Shown: positions 50,789 through 59,533, counted from the first letter of the stretch. The stretch is 64,000 bases of DNA from Actinosynnema sp040640215 (GCF_040640215.1 NZ_JBFABG010000017.1:40509-104508); one strand, 5' to 3'. Notes: generated from the letters alone by a model not told the origin. Program-made: numbers and translations.

Positions 50789-51898
50789 ATGGCGCGCACG
50801 AGGATCGTCTGGGCGGCGCTCGCCGCGCTCGCGGTGGCCGGGGTGGTGACCCTGCCCGCCGCGTCGGCGCACGGCGGCGACGCGGCGGGTGCCCACCGGC
50901 CCCGGGGCCCGGTCGTCATCGGGCACCGGGGCGCGTCGGGCTACCGGCCCGAGCACACGCTGGGCTCGTACGAGCTGGCCGCGCGGATGGGCGCGGACTA
51001 CGTCGAACCCGACCTGGTGTCCACGAAGGACGGTCGGCTGGTCGCGCGGCACGAGAACGAGATCGGCGGCACGACCGACGTCGCGGGCAAGCCGGAGTTC
51101 GCGAACCGCAAGACCACCAAGGTCGTCGACGGCGCGCGGGTCACCGGCTGGTTCACCGAGGACTTCACGCTCGCCGAGCTGAAGACGCTGCGCGCCGTCG
51201 AGCGCATCCCGGACACCCGACCGCGCAACGCGCTCTACGACGGCCGCTACGAGATCCCCACCTTCCAGGAGGTGGTCGACCTCTCCAAGCGGCTGTCCCG
51301 CGAGCTCGGCCGGGACATCGGCCTCTACCCGGAGACCAAGCACCCCACGTACTTCCAGGACATCGGGCTCCCGCTGGAGCCGAAGCTGGTCGACGCGCTG
51401 AACCGCAACGGCCTCAACCGGCCCGGCGCGCGGGTCTACGTGCAGTCCTTCGAGGTGGCCAACCTCAAGGCGCTCAAGAAGGAGCTCCGCGTCCCGCTGG
51501 TGCAGTTGGTCAACTCCTCGGGCGCGCCCTACGACTTCGTCAAGGCCGGCGACGAGCGCACCTACGACGACCTGGTCACGCCGGACGGCCTGCGCGGAAT
51601 CCGCACCTACGCGGCCGGTGTCGGCGCGGCCAAGGACCGGATCGTCCCGCGCGACGCCCGGGGCTTCCTGCTCGCGCCGACCACGCTGGTGCGCGACGCC
51701 CACCTGCGCGGCCTGGTCGTGCACGCCTGGACGTTCCGCAACGAGAACACGTTCCTGCCGGCCGACTTCCGCTCCTCGCCCGACCCGGCCGCGTACGGCC
51801 GGGCCTTCGAGGAGTACGCGAGGTTCTACGCCACCGGCCTCGACGGCGTGTTCGCCGACAACCCCGACACCGCGGTCGAAGCCCGGAACGCCCGCTAG
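50789..51898 (+). CDS. glpQ: secreted glycerophosphodiester phosphodiesterase
   Basis: A 369-residue exported enzyme (signal cleavage near SAHGG). It hydrolyses glycerophosphodiesters to glycerol-3-phosphate and an alcohol. His46-Arg47 in IGHRGASGYRPEHT, Glu73 and Asp75 in YVEPDLV, and His88 are the metal and catalytic residues in the expected spacing. LYPETKHPTYF and the long chain length match the periplasmic/secreted GlpQ type rather than the short cytosolic UgpQ. It could feed phosphate or glycerol scavenging. Confidence 0.92.
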   Translation: MARTRIVWAALAALAVAGVVTLPAASAHGGDAAGAHRPRGPVVIGHRGASGYRPEHTLGSYELAARMGADYVEPDLVSTKDGRLVARHENEIGGTTDVAGKPEFANRKTTKVVDGARVTGWFTEDFTLAELKTLRAVERIPDTRPRNALYDGRYEIPTFQEVVDLSKRLSRELGRDIGLYPETKHPTYFQDIGLPLEPKLVDALNRNGLNRPGARVYVQSFEVANLKALKKELRVPLVQLVNSSGAPYDFVKAGDERTYDDLVTPDGLRGIRTYAAGVGAAKDRIVPRDARGFLLAPTTLVRDAHLRGLVVHAWTFRNENTFLPADFRSSPDPAAYGRAFEEYARFYATGLDGVFADNPDTAVEARNAR

Positions 51899-51941
51899 CC
51901 CGCGTTCCCCGCGTCGACGGCGGTGACGCGACCGGGCCGGT

Positions 51942-53084
51942 TCAGCCCGTCGGCGTCAGCACGGCGTCCCCCGGCACGGCCCGCTCCGCCCGGAGCAGGC
52001 CGCGCCGGGCCAGTTCCGGCCGGACGCCCTCGCCGAACCAGTAGGCCTCCTCCAGGTGGGGGTACCCGGAGAGCACGAACTCCTCCACGCCCAGCGCGTG
52101 GTACTCCTCGATCAGGTCGGCGACCTCCGCGTGGCTGCCCACCAGCGCGGTGCCCGCACCGCCGCGCACCAGGCCGATGCCGGCCCACAACCCGGGGTGG
52201 ACCTCCAGCCCGCGCACGCCCTTCGACAGGTCGCCGCCGTGCAGCGCGACCATCCGCTGCTGCCCCACGGACTGGCTGGCCCGCAACTGCTCCTGCGCCC
52301 GCTCGACCTGGACGGGGTCCAGCGCCTCCAGCAGCTTCCCGGCTTCGCGCCACGCTTCCGCCGACGTGTCCCGCGAGATGGTGTGCACCCGGATGCCGAA
52401 CCGGATCGGCCGGTCGCCCGCCAGCGCGCGCACCCGCCCGATCTTCTCGGCGACGAGCGCCGGCGGCTCGCCCCACGTCAGGTACACGTCGGCGCGCCGC
52501 GCCGCCACCGGCAGCGCCGCGTCCGAGGAGCCGCCGAAGTAGATCGGCGGCACCGGGTCGGGCGGGGCGGACAGCGTCGCGCCCGCGACCTGGTAGTGCT
52601 CGCCGGCGAAGTCGACCGGCCGGCCCGCCCACACCTCCCGCACGACGTGCAGGAACTCGTCGGTGCGCGCGTAGCGCTGGTCGTGGTCGAGCCAGTCGCC
52701 GAACCGCCGCTGTTCGAGGGAGTCGCCGCCGGTCACCACGTTGAGCAGCAACCGGCCCCGGGAGATCCGCTGGTAGGTGGCCGCCATCTGGGCCGCCAGG
52801 GTCGGCGACAGCACACCCGGCCGGAAGGCCACCAGGAACTTCAGCCGCGACGTGCGGGACAGCAGCGCCGCCGTGGTCAGCCAGGCGTCCTCGCACCACG
52901 TCCCGGTGGGCGTCAGCACGCCCTCGAACCCGTTGCGCTCGGCCGCCACCGCGACCTGCTCCAGGTAGTCGATGTCCGGGCCGCGCGACGCGGGCCCGCC
53001 GGGGGACCGGCTGGCGTGGAAGCGTTCCACGACCGTCCGCCCGTCGCCCGAGGTGGGCAGGAACCAGTGCGGCACCACGCTCAT
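51942..53084 (-). CDS. ssuD: FMNH2-dependent alkanesulfonate monooxygenase SsuD
   Basis: ATG 53084 with GGGAGAG six bases upstream; 380 residues, the normal SsuD length. GVLTPTGTWCEDAWL, LVAFRPGVLSP, YFGGSSDAALPVAARRADVYLTWGEPP, SVGQQRM, LWAGIGLVRGGAGTALVGSH and VLSGYPHLEEAYWFGEG match the Escherichia coli enzyme closely. It releases sulfite from alkanesulfonates when sulfate is short, with FMNH2 from a reductase; neither the reductase nor the Ssu transporter is encoded here. A possible promoter lies at 53153-53181. Confidence 0.93.
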   Translation of the reverse strand: MSVVPHWFLPTSGDGRTVVERFHASRSPGGPASRGPDIDYLEQVAVAAERNGFEGVLTPTGTWCEDAWLTTAALLSRTSRLKFLVAFRPGVLSPTLAAQMAATYQRISRGRLLLNVVTGGDSLEQRRFGDWLDHDQRYARTDEFLHVVREVWAGRPVDFAGEHYQVAGATLSAPPDPVPPIYFGGSSDAALPVAARRADVYLTWGEPPALVAEKIGRVRALAGDRPIRFGIRVHTISRDTSAEAWREAGKLLEALDPVQVERAQEQLRASQSVGQQRMVALHGGDLSKGVRGLEVHPGLWAGIGLVRGGAGTALVGSHAEVADLIEEYHALGVEEFVLSGYPHLEEAYWFGEGVRPELARRGLLRAERAVPGDAVLTPTG

Positions 53085-53152
53085 GACAGCTCTCCCTGGG
53101 ATCGTCCGGCCGCGGGCTCGCCGGAACCGCCCCGCACCCGCTCGTGCGGCCG

Positions 53153-53181
53153 AGTTTTCGGTGCGGCACAAGACAAGTCAA
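53153..53181 (-). promoter_or_regulatory. possible promoter of ssuD
   Basis: On the minus strand TTGACT (53181-53176) and AAAACT (53158-53153) are 17 bases apart, about 69 bases upstream of the ssuD start. The -35 matches well and the -10 poorly. Confidence 0.35.
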
Positions 53182-53211
53182 CGGAGAGCCGGACCGTCCC
53201 GGATCGTGAAA

Positions 53212-53248
53212 GTGCCTCCGACCCCGACAACGTCGGGAGCGGAGGCAC
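53212..53248 (-). terminator. hairpin terminator of purA
   Basis: GTGCCTCCG/CGGAGGCAC (9 bp) encloses CCCGAC/GTCGGG (6 bp) with a two-by-two internal loop and a three-base end loop. TTTCACG follows on the minus strand. It lies 68 bases past the purA stop. Confidence 0.75.
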
Positions 53249-53316
53249 CGTGCCGGAGAACGGCTCCGGGGAGGAACGGGGTCAGGCGGCGGGCGGGTGC
53301 GCGGCGGGAAGCCCGG

Positions 53317-54606
53317 TCACGCCAGCACGTCGTGGCGCACGATCGTCTGGTCGCGGCCCGGACCCACGCCGATGGCGGAGATCCGCGCGCCGGAGATCGA
53401 CTCCAGGTGCTCCACGTACGCGCGGGCGTTCGCGGGCAGCTCCTCGAACGCCCGGCAGTGGCTGATGTCCTCGAACCAGCCGGGCAGCTCCTCGTACACC
53501 GGGACGGCGTGGTGCACGTCGGTCTGCGTCATCGGCATCTCGTCCACGCGCTCGCCGTCGATCGTGTAGCCGACGCAGACGGGGACCTTCTCCAGCCCGG
53601 ACAGCACGTCCAGCTTGGTGAGGAAGTAGTCGGTGATGCCGTTGACCCGCGACGCGTAGCGCGCGATCACCGCGTCGAACCAGCCGGTGCGCCGCGAGCG
53701 CCCGGTGGTGACGCCGAACTCGCCGCCGGTCTTGCGCAGGTGCTCGCCCATGTCGTCGTTCAGCTCGGTCGGGAACGGCCCGGAGCCGACGCGGGTGGTG
53801 TAGGCCTTGAGGATGCCGATCACGGTGGTGATCCGGGTCGGCCCGATGCCGGAGCCGGCGCTCGCGCCGCCGGAGGTCGGGTTGGACGACGTGACGAACG
53901 GGTAGGTGCCGTGGTCGACGTCGAGCAGGGTGCCCTGCGAGCCTTCCAGCAGCACGATCTCGCCGCGCTCCAGCGCTTCGTTGAGCAGCAGGCGGGTGTC
54001 CGCGATGCGGGAGGCGAACTTCTCGCCGTGCTCCAGCACGCTGTCCACGACCTGCTCGGGGTCCAGCGCCTTGCGGTTGTAGACCTTGACCAGCACCTGG
54101 TTCTTGAAGTCCAGGGCGGCTTCCACCTTCTGCCGCAGGATCTTCTCGTCCAGCACGTCCTGGGCGCGGACGCCGACGCGGGCGATCTTGTCCTGGTAGC
54201 ACGGGCCGATGCCCCGGCCGGTGGTGCCGATCTTGGCCTTGCCCAGGTACCGCTCGGTGACCTTGTCGATCGCCACGTGGTAGGGCATGATCAAGTGCGC
54301 GTCGGCGGAGATGAGCAGGCGGGAGGTGTCCACGCCCTGCTGCTCCAGGCCGGCCAGCTCGTCGAGCAGCACGCCGGGGTCGACCACGACGCCGTTGCCG
54401 ATCACGCTGGTCACGCCGGGGGTCAGGATGCCGGACGGGATGAGGTGCAGGGCGAACTTCTGGCCGTCGGGCAGCACGACGGTGTGCCCGGCGTTGTTGC
54501 CACCCTGGTAGCGGACCACCCACTGGACGCGCTCACCGAGCAGGTCGGTGGCCTTCCCCTTGCCCTCGTCACCCCACTGGGCACCGATCAGCACTACGGC
54601 CGGCAT
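53317..54606 (-). CDS. purA: adenylosuccinate synthetase PurA
   Basis: ATG 54606 with GGAG seven bases upstream gives 429 residues. It joins IMP and aspartate with GTP on the path to AMP. GAQWGDEGKGK places Asp13 in the active site and NNAGHTV His41, both at the standard numbering; KIGTTGRGIGPCYQDK, EGSQGTLLDVDHGTYPFVTSS and the GTP-site TGRSRRTGWFD are intact. It is divergent from the Rv0358-type gene. Confidence 0.98.
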   Translation of the reverse strand: MPAVVLIGAQWGDEGKGKATDLLGERVQWVVRYQGGNNAGHTVVLPDGQKFALHLIPSGILTPGVTSVIGNGVVVDPGVLLDELAGLEQQGVDTSRLLISADAHLIMPYHVAIDKVTERYLGKAKIGTTGRGIGPCYQDKIARVGVRAQDVLDEKILRQKVEAALDFKNQVLVKVYNRKALDPEQVVDSVLEHGEKFASRIADTRLLLNEALERGEIVLLEGSQGTLLDVDHGTYPFVTSSNPTSGGASAGSGIGPTRITTVIGILKAYTTRVGSGPFPTELNDDMGEHLRKTGGEFGVTTGRSRRTGWFDAVIARYASRVNGITDYFLTKLDVLSGLEKVPVCVGYTIDGERVDEMPMTQTDVHHAVPVYEELPGWFEDISHCRAFEELPANARAYVEHLESISGARISAIGVGPGRDQTIVRHDVLA

Positions 54607-54699
54607 GTGAAACTCCAAGCGGTTCGACGGGGTGTGAGCGGAGCCTACGACGGCTGAGCCGTCACCTGCCGGTGCTCAAGGGTAGACCAGGAGATGAAC

Positions 54700-55371
54700 G
54701 TGCGCGGAATCGTGTTGGCCTGCGGAAACTCGCAGTCGCCACTGATCACTGACGGTGACCGGTTCGTGGTGCGGCGGGTGCCCGCGAAGCCGGGAAAAGC
54801 CGAGGTGGACCCGGTTTTCGCGGATTTGGGTGACGCGCGTCTCATCGTGCACGGGACCGACGCGGACCTCAACGCCGTGGTGTTGCGATTGCTTCGGACC
54901 GACCACCTGACCGGAGCAGTGCTGGGGTACGTGCCGACCGACGAGGACTCCGCGGTGGCCCGGTTGTGGGGGCTGCCGACGGACCCCGGACGGGCGCTGG
55001 ACCTGACCCTGTCGGGTGATCCCGATCGCGTCCCGCTGGTGCGCGACGACGTGGGCGGCGTGCTGGTCGGCCTCGGCTCGCTCGGACCGGTGCGCGGTGT
55101 CGGGTACGCCGACGACACGGTGGTGCTGCGCGGCCAGGCGAGCCGGCTGGAGGTGACGCCCGACCCGGAGAACGGCCTCGGGCTGGTCGTGAGCGTGATC
55201 CACAAGCGGTTGCTGGTGAAGAAGGTGAAGACGACCGCGGGGCGCGCCTTCCAGCTCGGGTGCCTGCCGGTCCAGGTGACCGTGGACGGCGTCGCGCACC
55301 CGCGCCCGATGGGCAAGTGGACCTGGTACCGCCACACGGAGGAGCTCCGGCTGGTCCGCGGGCTGCACTGA
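54700..55371 (+). CDS. conserved actinobacterial protein (Rv0358-type)
   Basis: GTG 54700 is six bases after AGGAG; ATG 54694 abuts it and is less likely. The 223-residue protein starts VRGIVLACGNSQSPLITDGD and has FADLGDARLIVHGTDADLNAVVLRLLRT in the middle. The C-terminal half, from VVLRGQASRLEVTPD to WTWYRHTEELRLVRGL, looks like a beta-rich domain reminiscent of the C-terminal part of diacylglycerol-kinase/NAD-kinase-like proteins. In mycobacteria the gene beside purA is of this type. Function unknown. Confidence 0.65.
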   Translation: MRGIVLACGNSQSPLITDGDRFVVRRVPAKPGKAEVDPVFADLGDARLIVHGTDADLNAVVLRLLRTDHLTGAVLGYVPTDEDSAVARLWGLPTDPGRALDLTLSGDPDRVPLVRDDVGGVLVGLGSLGPVRGVGYADDTVVLRGQASRLEVTPDPENGLGLVVSVIHKRLLVKKVKTTAGRAFQLGCLPVQVTVDGVAHPRPMGKWTWYRHTEELRLVRGLH

Positions 55372-55444
55372 CCCAAGCGTTCGTGCGCCATCCACTGGTG
55401 TGTCACCCGGAGGTGTTGAGCAGGCAGGGCGATGAACCCAAGGT

Positions 55445-55479
55445 GATTCCGACAGCTTCCCACTAGGAAGGTCGGAATC
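55445..55479 (+). promoter_or_regulatory. hairpin that encloses the ribosome binding site of the HNH nuclease gene
   Basis: GATTCCGAC (55445-55453) pairs perfectly with GTCGGAATC (55471-55479), and CTTCC (55456-55460) with GGAAG (55466-55470); only AG is bulged and CACTA forms the loop. The 3' arm contains the Shine-Dalgarno AGGAAGG and ends at the base before the ATG. Folding should hide the site. Confidence 0.65.
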
Positions 55480-56118
55480 ATGGCCACGGTTGACAAAGCC
55501 GCTTCGCTCCCGATCACCCTGCTCCTGGTCGGTGCGCTCGCCCTCGGCACGGCCACCCCCGCGCTCGCCACCCCGCCCGGCATCCCCGGCACCGCCACCG
55601 CCCACTCGGAACTCGCGGCCCTGCCCGTCGCGGCGGAGGGCTCCATGGCGGGTTACTCGCGCGAGAAGTTCCCGCACTGGAGCGCCGTCTCCGGCGCGTG
55701 CAACACCCGGGAGACCGTGCTCAAGCGGGACGGTGCGAACGTGGTCACCGACTCGTCCTGCGCGGCCACTTCGGGCCGGTGGTCCAGCCCGTACGACGGC
55801 GCGACCTGGTCGGCGGCGTCCGATGTGGACATCGACCACGTCGTGCCGCTGGCCGAGGCGTGGCGCTCCGGCGCGTCCTCGTGGACCACCGCCAAGCGGG
55901 AGCAGTTCGCCAACGACCTGGCCGGCCCGCAGCTCATCGCGGTGACCGACAACGTCAACCAGGCCAAGGGCGACCAGGACCCGGCCGCCTGGAAGCCTCC
56001 GTCGACCTCCTACTGGTGCACGTACGCCAAGATGTGGGTGCGCACGAAGTACCGGTGGGGCCTGAAGCTGAACTCCACCGAGAAGACCGCGTTGCAGTCG
56101 ATGCTCGGAAGGTGCTGA
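55480..56118 (+). CDS. secreted HNH-family nuclease (DUF1524/GmrSD type)
   Basis: A 212-residue protein with a signal peptide (cleavage near ALATPPG). The core is VDIDHVVPLAEAWRSG with Asp119-His120, followed by DNVNQAKGDQDPAAWKPP (Asn158, Asn160, Lys163), the layout of the HNH-like secreted nucleases common in actinomycetes. Four Cys (74, 94, 180, 212) suggest two disulfides. It should cut nucleic acids outside the cell. A hairpin covers its ribosome site, and an 82-residue gene starts at its stop codon. Confidence 0.85.
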   Translation: MATVDKAASLPITLLLVGALALGTATPALATPPGIPGTATAHSELAALPVAAEGSMAGYSREKFPHWSAVSGACNTRETVLKRDGANVVTDSSCAATSGRWSSPYDGATWSAASDVDIDHVVPLAEAWRSGASSWTTAKREQFANDLAGPQLIAVTDNVNQAKGDQDPAAWKPPSTSYWCTYAKMWVRTKYRWGLKLNSTEKTALQSMLGRC

Positions 56119-56366
56119 TGGCCGACTACTCGTCCCCGATCGTGGCCGGACCCGGTGGTGTGATGACCGACGAGGTCGGCGTCGTCACCGGCGACCTGGA
56201 ACTGCGCACGACCCTCGCGGACGGCGTCGTGCGGGCGAGGGTGCGCTACGAGGGCGCGGACGAGTGGTACGCCGTCACCGGGGCCGCGTGCCGGGTGGCC
56301 GACCCGCGCGACCACGCCGGCGTGCACCAGGTGCTCCTCGGCGTCCTGCACCGGCCCCTGGGCTAG
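56118..56366 (+). CDS. small acidic protein coupled to the HNH nuclease
   Basis: ATG 56118 overlaps the nuclease stop by one base (TGATG). The 82-residue product has no signal peptide. TDEVGVVTGDLELRTTLADGVVRARVRYEGADEWYAVTGAA suggests a small beta protein with net negative charge. Coupling to a nuclease raises the possibility of an inhibitor or immunity-like role, but a merely conserved neighbour is equally possible. I do not recognise a family. Confidence 0.6.
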   Translation: MADYSSPIVAGPGGVMTDEVGVVTGDLELRTTLADGVVRARVRYEGADEWYAVTGAACRVADPRDHAGVHQVLLGVLHRPLG

Positions 56367-56368
56367 CC

Positions 56369-56402
56369 GTCGTCGCCGCCCCACGACGGGGGTGGCGACG
56401 AC
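56369..56402. terminator. bidirectional hairpin terminator
   Basis: GTCGTCGCC pairs with GGCGACGAC, continued by CCCC/GGGG inside. It starts three bases after the stop of the small protein and lies 12 bases before the end of the convergent FUSC gene. Confidence 0.75.
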
Positions 56403-56413
56403 CGGGGGGCGGT

Positions 56414-57523
56414 TCACCCGGCGGCCGGCACCTGGCCGTCGCCGCCCCGGGACAGGGGCGGCAGCGAGCCCGCCGCCTCGGCCCGGGTCAGGCCGGTGGC
56501 CTGCAACAGGTCCACCGCGACCGAGCGCACCTGGGCGAGCACCACCCTGGTGGAGAACCCGTCGCCGCCGAGCTGGTGCGTGGTGGCCGCCGCCACGGCG
56601 TCCCGGACCGTCGCGCGGGCCTGCACGGGTTCGTCACCGCGGGCCAGCTCGACGCGCAGCAGGTCCAGCGCGTCGGAGTACCGGCGCAGCACCTCGGGCA
56701 GGACCTCCGGCATCCGCTCGCCGTCGCGCAGCGCCGCCAGCGCCCGCCGGGCCAGCACGCGGGTGTTGCGCAGCGCGTAGTCCACCGGTGCGGCGGTGGC
56801 CCGGTACCGGGCCAGCTCGTTCCTGCGCCGCCAGCGGATGGGCGCGATGGTCGCGATCTCGCCACCGGCCCGCAACGCGGACGTGAAGTCGTCCACGGCC
56901 TCCTGGCTGGACCGCAGCCGGGCCAGCACGCCCGCCGCCCGCACCGCGTCCCGCTCGGCCACCGCCGTCGCCACGCCGCGCAGCGCGGCGGTCAGCTCGC
57001 CGAACACGACCTTGGCCTGCCGGTGCGCCACGGTCAGCGGGTTCGCGGGCAGCAGCGCCGTCACCGCGAGCCCGACCAGGCCGCCGACCAGCGCGTCCAC
57101 CATCCGGTCCAGGCCACCGCCGGCGCTCGGCGGCAGCAGCGTGGCCACCAGGACGGCGGACGAGCCGGACTGGAGGGCGATCACCGCGCCGCCGTCCAGC
57201 AGCACGGCGGTGGACATAGCCAGCGCCACGACCAGGGCGATCTGCCACGGGCCGGACCCGATCAGCGAGATCAGCACGTCCCCGACGCCGACGCCCACGG
57301 ACACGCCCACGACCAGCTCCACCACCCGCCGCAGCCGCTGCCCGAGCGACACGCCCAGGCAGACGACGGCGGCGATCGGCGCGAAGAACGGGTGCGCGTG
57401 ACCGACGACGGAGGTCGCCACCAGCCACGACAGCCCGGCGGCGAGCGCCGCCTGGCCGATCGGCAGGGCGGTGCCCCGCCAGCGTTGCAGCCGGCGCAGC
57501 GCCTCGTCGCGCACGGCTCCCAC
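56414..57523 (-). CDS. FUSC/aromatic acid exporter family membrane protein
   Basis: A 369-residue protein from GTG 57523. About six spans lie in the first 160 residues (ALAAGLSWLVATSVV, PFFAPIAAVVCLGVSLG, VVELVVGVSVGVGVGDVLISLI, and ALVGGLVGLAVTALLP). A helical cytosolic domain follows (VVFGELTAALRGVATAVAERDAVRA to the end). This matches the bacterial FUSC/ArAE half-size exporters. It starts three bases after the DUF3151 stop, so they share a transcript. The substrate is unknown. Confidence 0.85.
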   Translation of the reverse strand: MGAVRDEALRRLQRWRGTALPIGQAALAAGLSWLVATSVVGHAHPFFAPIAAVVCLGVSLGQRLRRVVELVVGVSVGVGVGDVLISLIGSGPWQIALVVALAMSTAVLLDGGAVIALQSGSSAVLVATLLPPSAGGGLDRMVDALVGGLVGLAVTALLPANPLTVAHRQAKVVFGELTAALRGVATAVAERDAVRAAGVLARLRSSQEAVDDFTSALRAGGEIATIAPIRWRRRNELARYRATAAPVDYALRNTRVLARRALAALRDGERMPEVLPEVLRRYSDALDLLRVELARGDEPVQARATVRDAVAAATTHQLGGDGFSTRVVLAQVRSVAVDLLQATGLTRAEAAGSLPPLSRGGDGQVPAAG

Positions 57524-57526
57524 GGA

Positions 57527-57934
57527 TCAGCCCAGGCCGAGCGCGGCGGGTGCCGCCGGGTCGCTGTCGGCGAGGAACTTGCGGCAGCGCTCGAACTCGT
57601 CCGCCTCGCCGATGCCGTCGGCGGCGCGGGCCAGCGCGGCGAGCGCGCGCAGGAAGCCCTGGTTGGGGCGGTGCGCCCAGGGCACCGGGCCGAAGCCCTT
57701 CCAGCCGGCGCGGCGCAGTTGGTCCAGGCCGCGGTGGTAGCCGGTGCGGGCGAAGGCGTAGGCGGTCACCGGGTCGTTGGTCTGCAACGCGCGTTCGGCG
57801 AGCAGCGCCCAGGCTTCGCTGAAGTCCGGGTAGGCCCGGACGATCTTGGCCGGGTCGGTGCCCGCCTCGGCGGCGGCCTGCGCCTCCGGCCGGTCGGGCA
57901 GCAGCGTCGGTTCGGGGCCGAGCAGGTTCTCCAT
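57527..57934 (-). CDS. DUF3151 protein (Rv0360c-type)
   Basis: A 135-residue soluble protein, nearly all helical, with LGPEPTLLP near the start and DFSEAWALLAERAL, AYAFARTGYHRGLDQLRRAGWKGFGPVPW and NQGFLRALAALARAADGIGE after. This is the DUF3151 family found near fba in actinobacteria and recalls a TPR-like fold. It acts in an unknown process. Its ATG lies four bases after the stop of a 28-residue membrane peptide. Confidence 0.85.
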   Translation of the reverse strand: MENLLGPEPTLLPDRPEAQAAAEAGTDPAKIVRAYPDFSEAWALLAERALQTNDPVTAYAFARTGYHRGLDQLRRAGWKGFGPVPWAHRPNQGFLRALAALARAADGIGEADEFERCRKFLADSDPAAPAALGLG

Positions 57935-57938
57935 GCGC

Positions 57939-58025
57939 TCAGGATAGGAATACCCGGAGGGTGGCAGCGACCAGTCCCAGCACGACCGCGGTCACCACGA
58001 TGCCGGCGACGACCTTCTTGCCCAT
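57939..58025 (-). CDS. 28-residue membrane peptide
   Basis: ATG 58025 opens MGKKVVAGIVVTAVVLGLVA then ATLRVFLS, a single membrane span with Lys-Lys at one end and Arg at the other. GGGGAG lies 11 bases upstream. Its stop lies four bases before the DUF3151 gene, so it may be translated with it. Short length leaves doubt. Confidence 0.45.
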   Translation of the reverse strand: MGKKVVAGIVVTAVVLGLVAATLRVFLS

Positions 58026-58248
58026 GGCTTTCGACACTCCCCGGACGCTCCCGGCCCGCCGACGGGTTCTCAGCGAACTCTCAGCCCCGCACCCTGCCGT
58101 GCTAGCCCGAAAGGGGCAACAAGGCTCACCCCTTCGCGCCAGGCGACCGTTGAACGTGCTGGTCACCACAACCCCCTAGGGGATGTCCCGGCAAAGACCA
58201 GGGGAGCCCTCCCTTCCCGGCCGCCCGGCCGGGACGCATCATGTTCGG

Positions 58249-59385
58249 GTGAAAACGGGGGCAACCGAACGCGTCGCGCAGTTCCGCGACCAGTACTGGG
58301 AGCGGGGCGAGCCGGGGCGCGCGACCCCGCCGGCGCTCGTCGCCGGGTTGTACAAGCTGTGGCTGCTCGGGCTGCTGCTGAAGCTGCTCGGGTCGTCGTG
58401 GGACGTCGCCTGGCACTTCAAGTGGCTGCGCGACGAGCTCGCGCCGCCCCACGTCCTCAACACGGTCGGCACGGTGATCGTCGTCGCGCTGACCCTGTTC
58501 CACACCTACACCGGGTACGGCGCGGACCGGCGCGCGCTGCGGCTGATGCAGTGGGGCACCGGGATCTTCCTGGTGGCGCTGCCGATCGACCTGATCAACC
58601 ACCGGATCAACGGCCTGGACATCACGTCGTGGAGCGGGTCGCACGCGCTGCTCTACCTCGGCACGGCGATCATGCTGGCGGGTGCGCTGCGCGGCTGGCT
58701 CGCGCTGTTCCCGGAGTCCCGGTGGCGGCTGCCCGGCCTGGCCGCGCTGTGGTTCTTCTTCCTGGAGAACGCGTGGTTCCCCAACCAGCACCAGGAGTAC
58801 GGGGTGCTGGAGATCGCGTCCTGGGACCGGGGCGACCCGTACGCCGAACCGATCCTGCTCCAGTTCGCCGCCGACCAGATCGGCCGGCCGGTGGACCGCG
58901 AGTCGATCGTCCAGTTCTCGCTGCCCATCCCGGACTGGGTGTATCCGGTGTGGGGCCTGGTCGCGGCGGCCCTCGTGCTCGTGGTGGCGCGCCGGACCAC
59001 CGGCCGGCGGTGGGCGGCCACCGCGATCGCGGCCGGGTACGTGGCCTACCGGTGCCTGATCTGGCCGCTGCTCGCGGGCGCGGACTTCCCGCTCTCGGCG
59101 GTGCCGGTGTTCCTGGTGCTGATCGGGCTCGCGGTGGACGCCGCGCACCTGGGCCGGGTGCCCGCCCCGGTGGCGGCGGTGCTCGGTTCGGCGGCGGTGA
59201 CCGGCCTGGGCTACGGCGGCATCTGGGTCCAGCAGTCCCTGGACGCGGCCCCGCCGATCCTCCACACCTCGGCGGCGGTCACGTTCGCGGTGCTGGCGGC
59301 GCTGTGGCTGGGCGGGGACGCCGTGCTCCGCCGGCGGCGAGCGGTGCCGGCCCACCCCGCGCGGGCGGGGGCGACCCCCCGCTGA
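58249..59385 (+). CDS. polytopic membrane protein, unknown function
   Basis: GTG 58249 is preferred; an earlier ATG at 58183 would add a Pro/Gly/Arg-rich tail that looks non-coding. The 378 residues hold about nine or more spans. Notable blocks are GSSWDVAWHFKWLRDELAPPHVLNTVG, HRINGLDITSWSGSHALLYLG and FLENAWFPNQHQEYGVLEI. The repeated His/Trp/Asp in or near spans could bind metal or haem. Annotated in relatives only as a membrane protein, as far as I recall. Single gene. Confidence 0.7.
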   Translation: MKTGATERVAQFRDQYWERGEPGRATPPALVAGLYKLWLLGLLLKLLGSSWDVAWHFKWLRDELAPPHVLNTVGTVIVVALTLFHTYTGYGADRRALRLMQWGTGIFLVALPIDLINHRINGLDITSWSGSHALLYLGTAIMLAGALRGWLALFPESRWRLPGLAALWFFFLENAWFPNQHQEYGVLEIASWDRGDPYAEPILLQFAADQIGRPVDRESIVQFSLPIPDWVYPVWGLVAAALVLVVARRTTGRRWAATAIAAGYVAYRCLIWPLLAGADFPLSAVPVFLVLIGLAVDAAHLGRVPAPVAAVLGSAAVTGLGYGGIWVQQSLDAAPPILHTSAAVTFAVLAALWLGGDAVLRRRRAVPAHPARAGATPR

Positions 59386-59486
59386 GCCCGGGTTCGCAGC
59401 TCGCACCGTGCGCGCGGGCCCGGTCGCCGGTCGCCGGTAAAGGCGATCCGCCTCGACGACGGCTTCGCGGGGCCCGGAGAACGCGG

Positions 59487-59517
59487 CAGCGCCCGACCGG
59501 AACCCGGTCGGGCGCTG
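59487..59517. terminator. 14-bp perfect hairpin terminator of fba
   Basis: CAGCGCCCGACCGG and its exact complement enclose a three-base loop, 17 bases past the fba stop and also downstream of the convergent membrane protein gene. Confidence 0.85.
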
Positions 59518-59533
59518 TCCGGTGCGTGAGAGG

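Noticed and set aside
48688..52044. Long plus-strand frame covering the antiporter and GlpQ genes in another phase
   Set aside because: Both real genes lie in other frames with clear families and ribosome sites.
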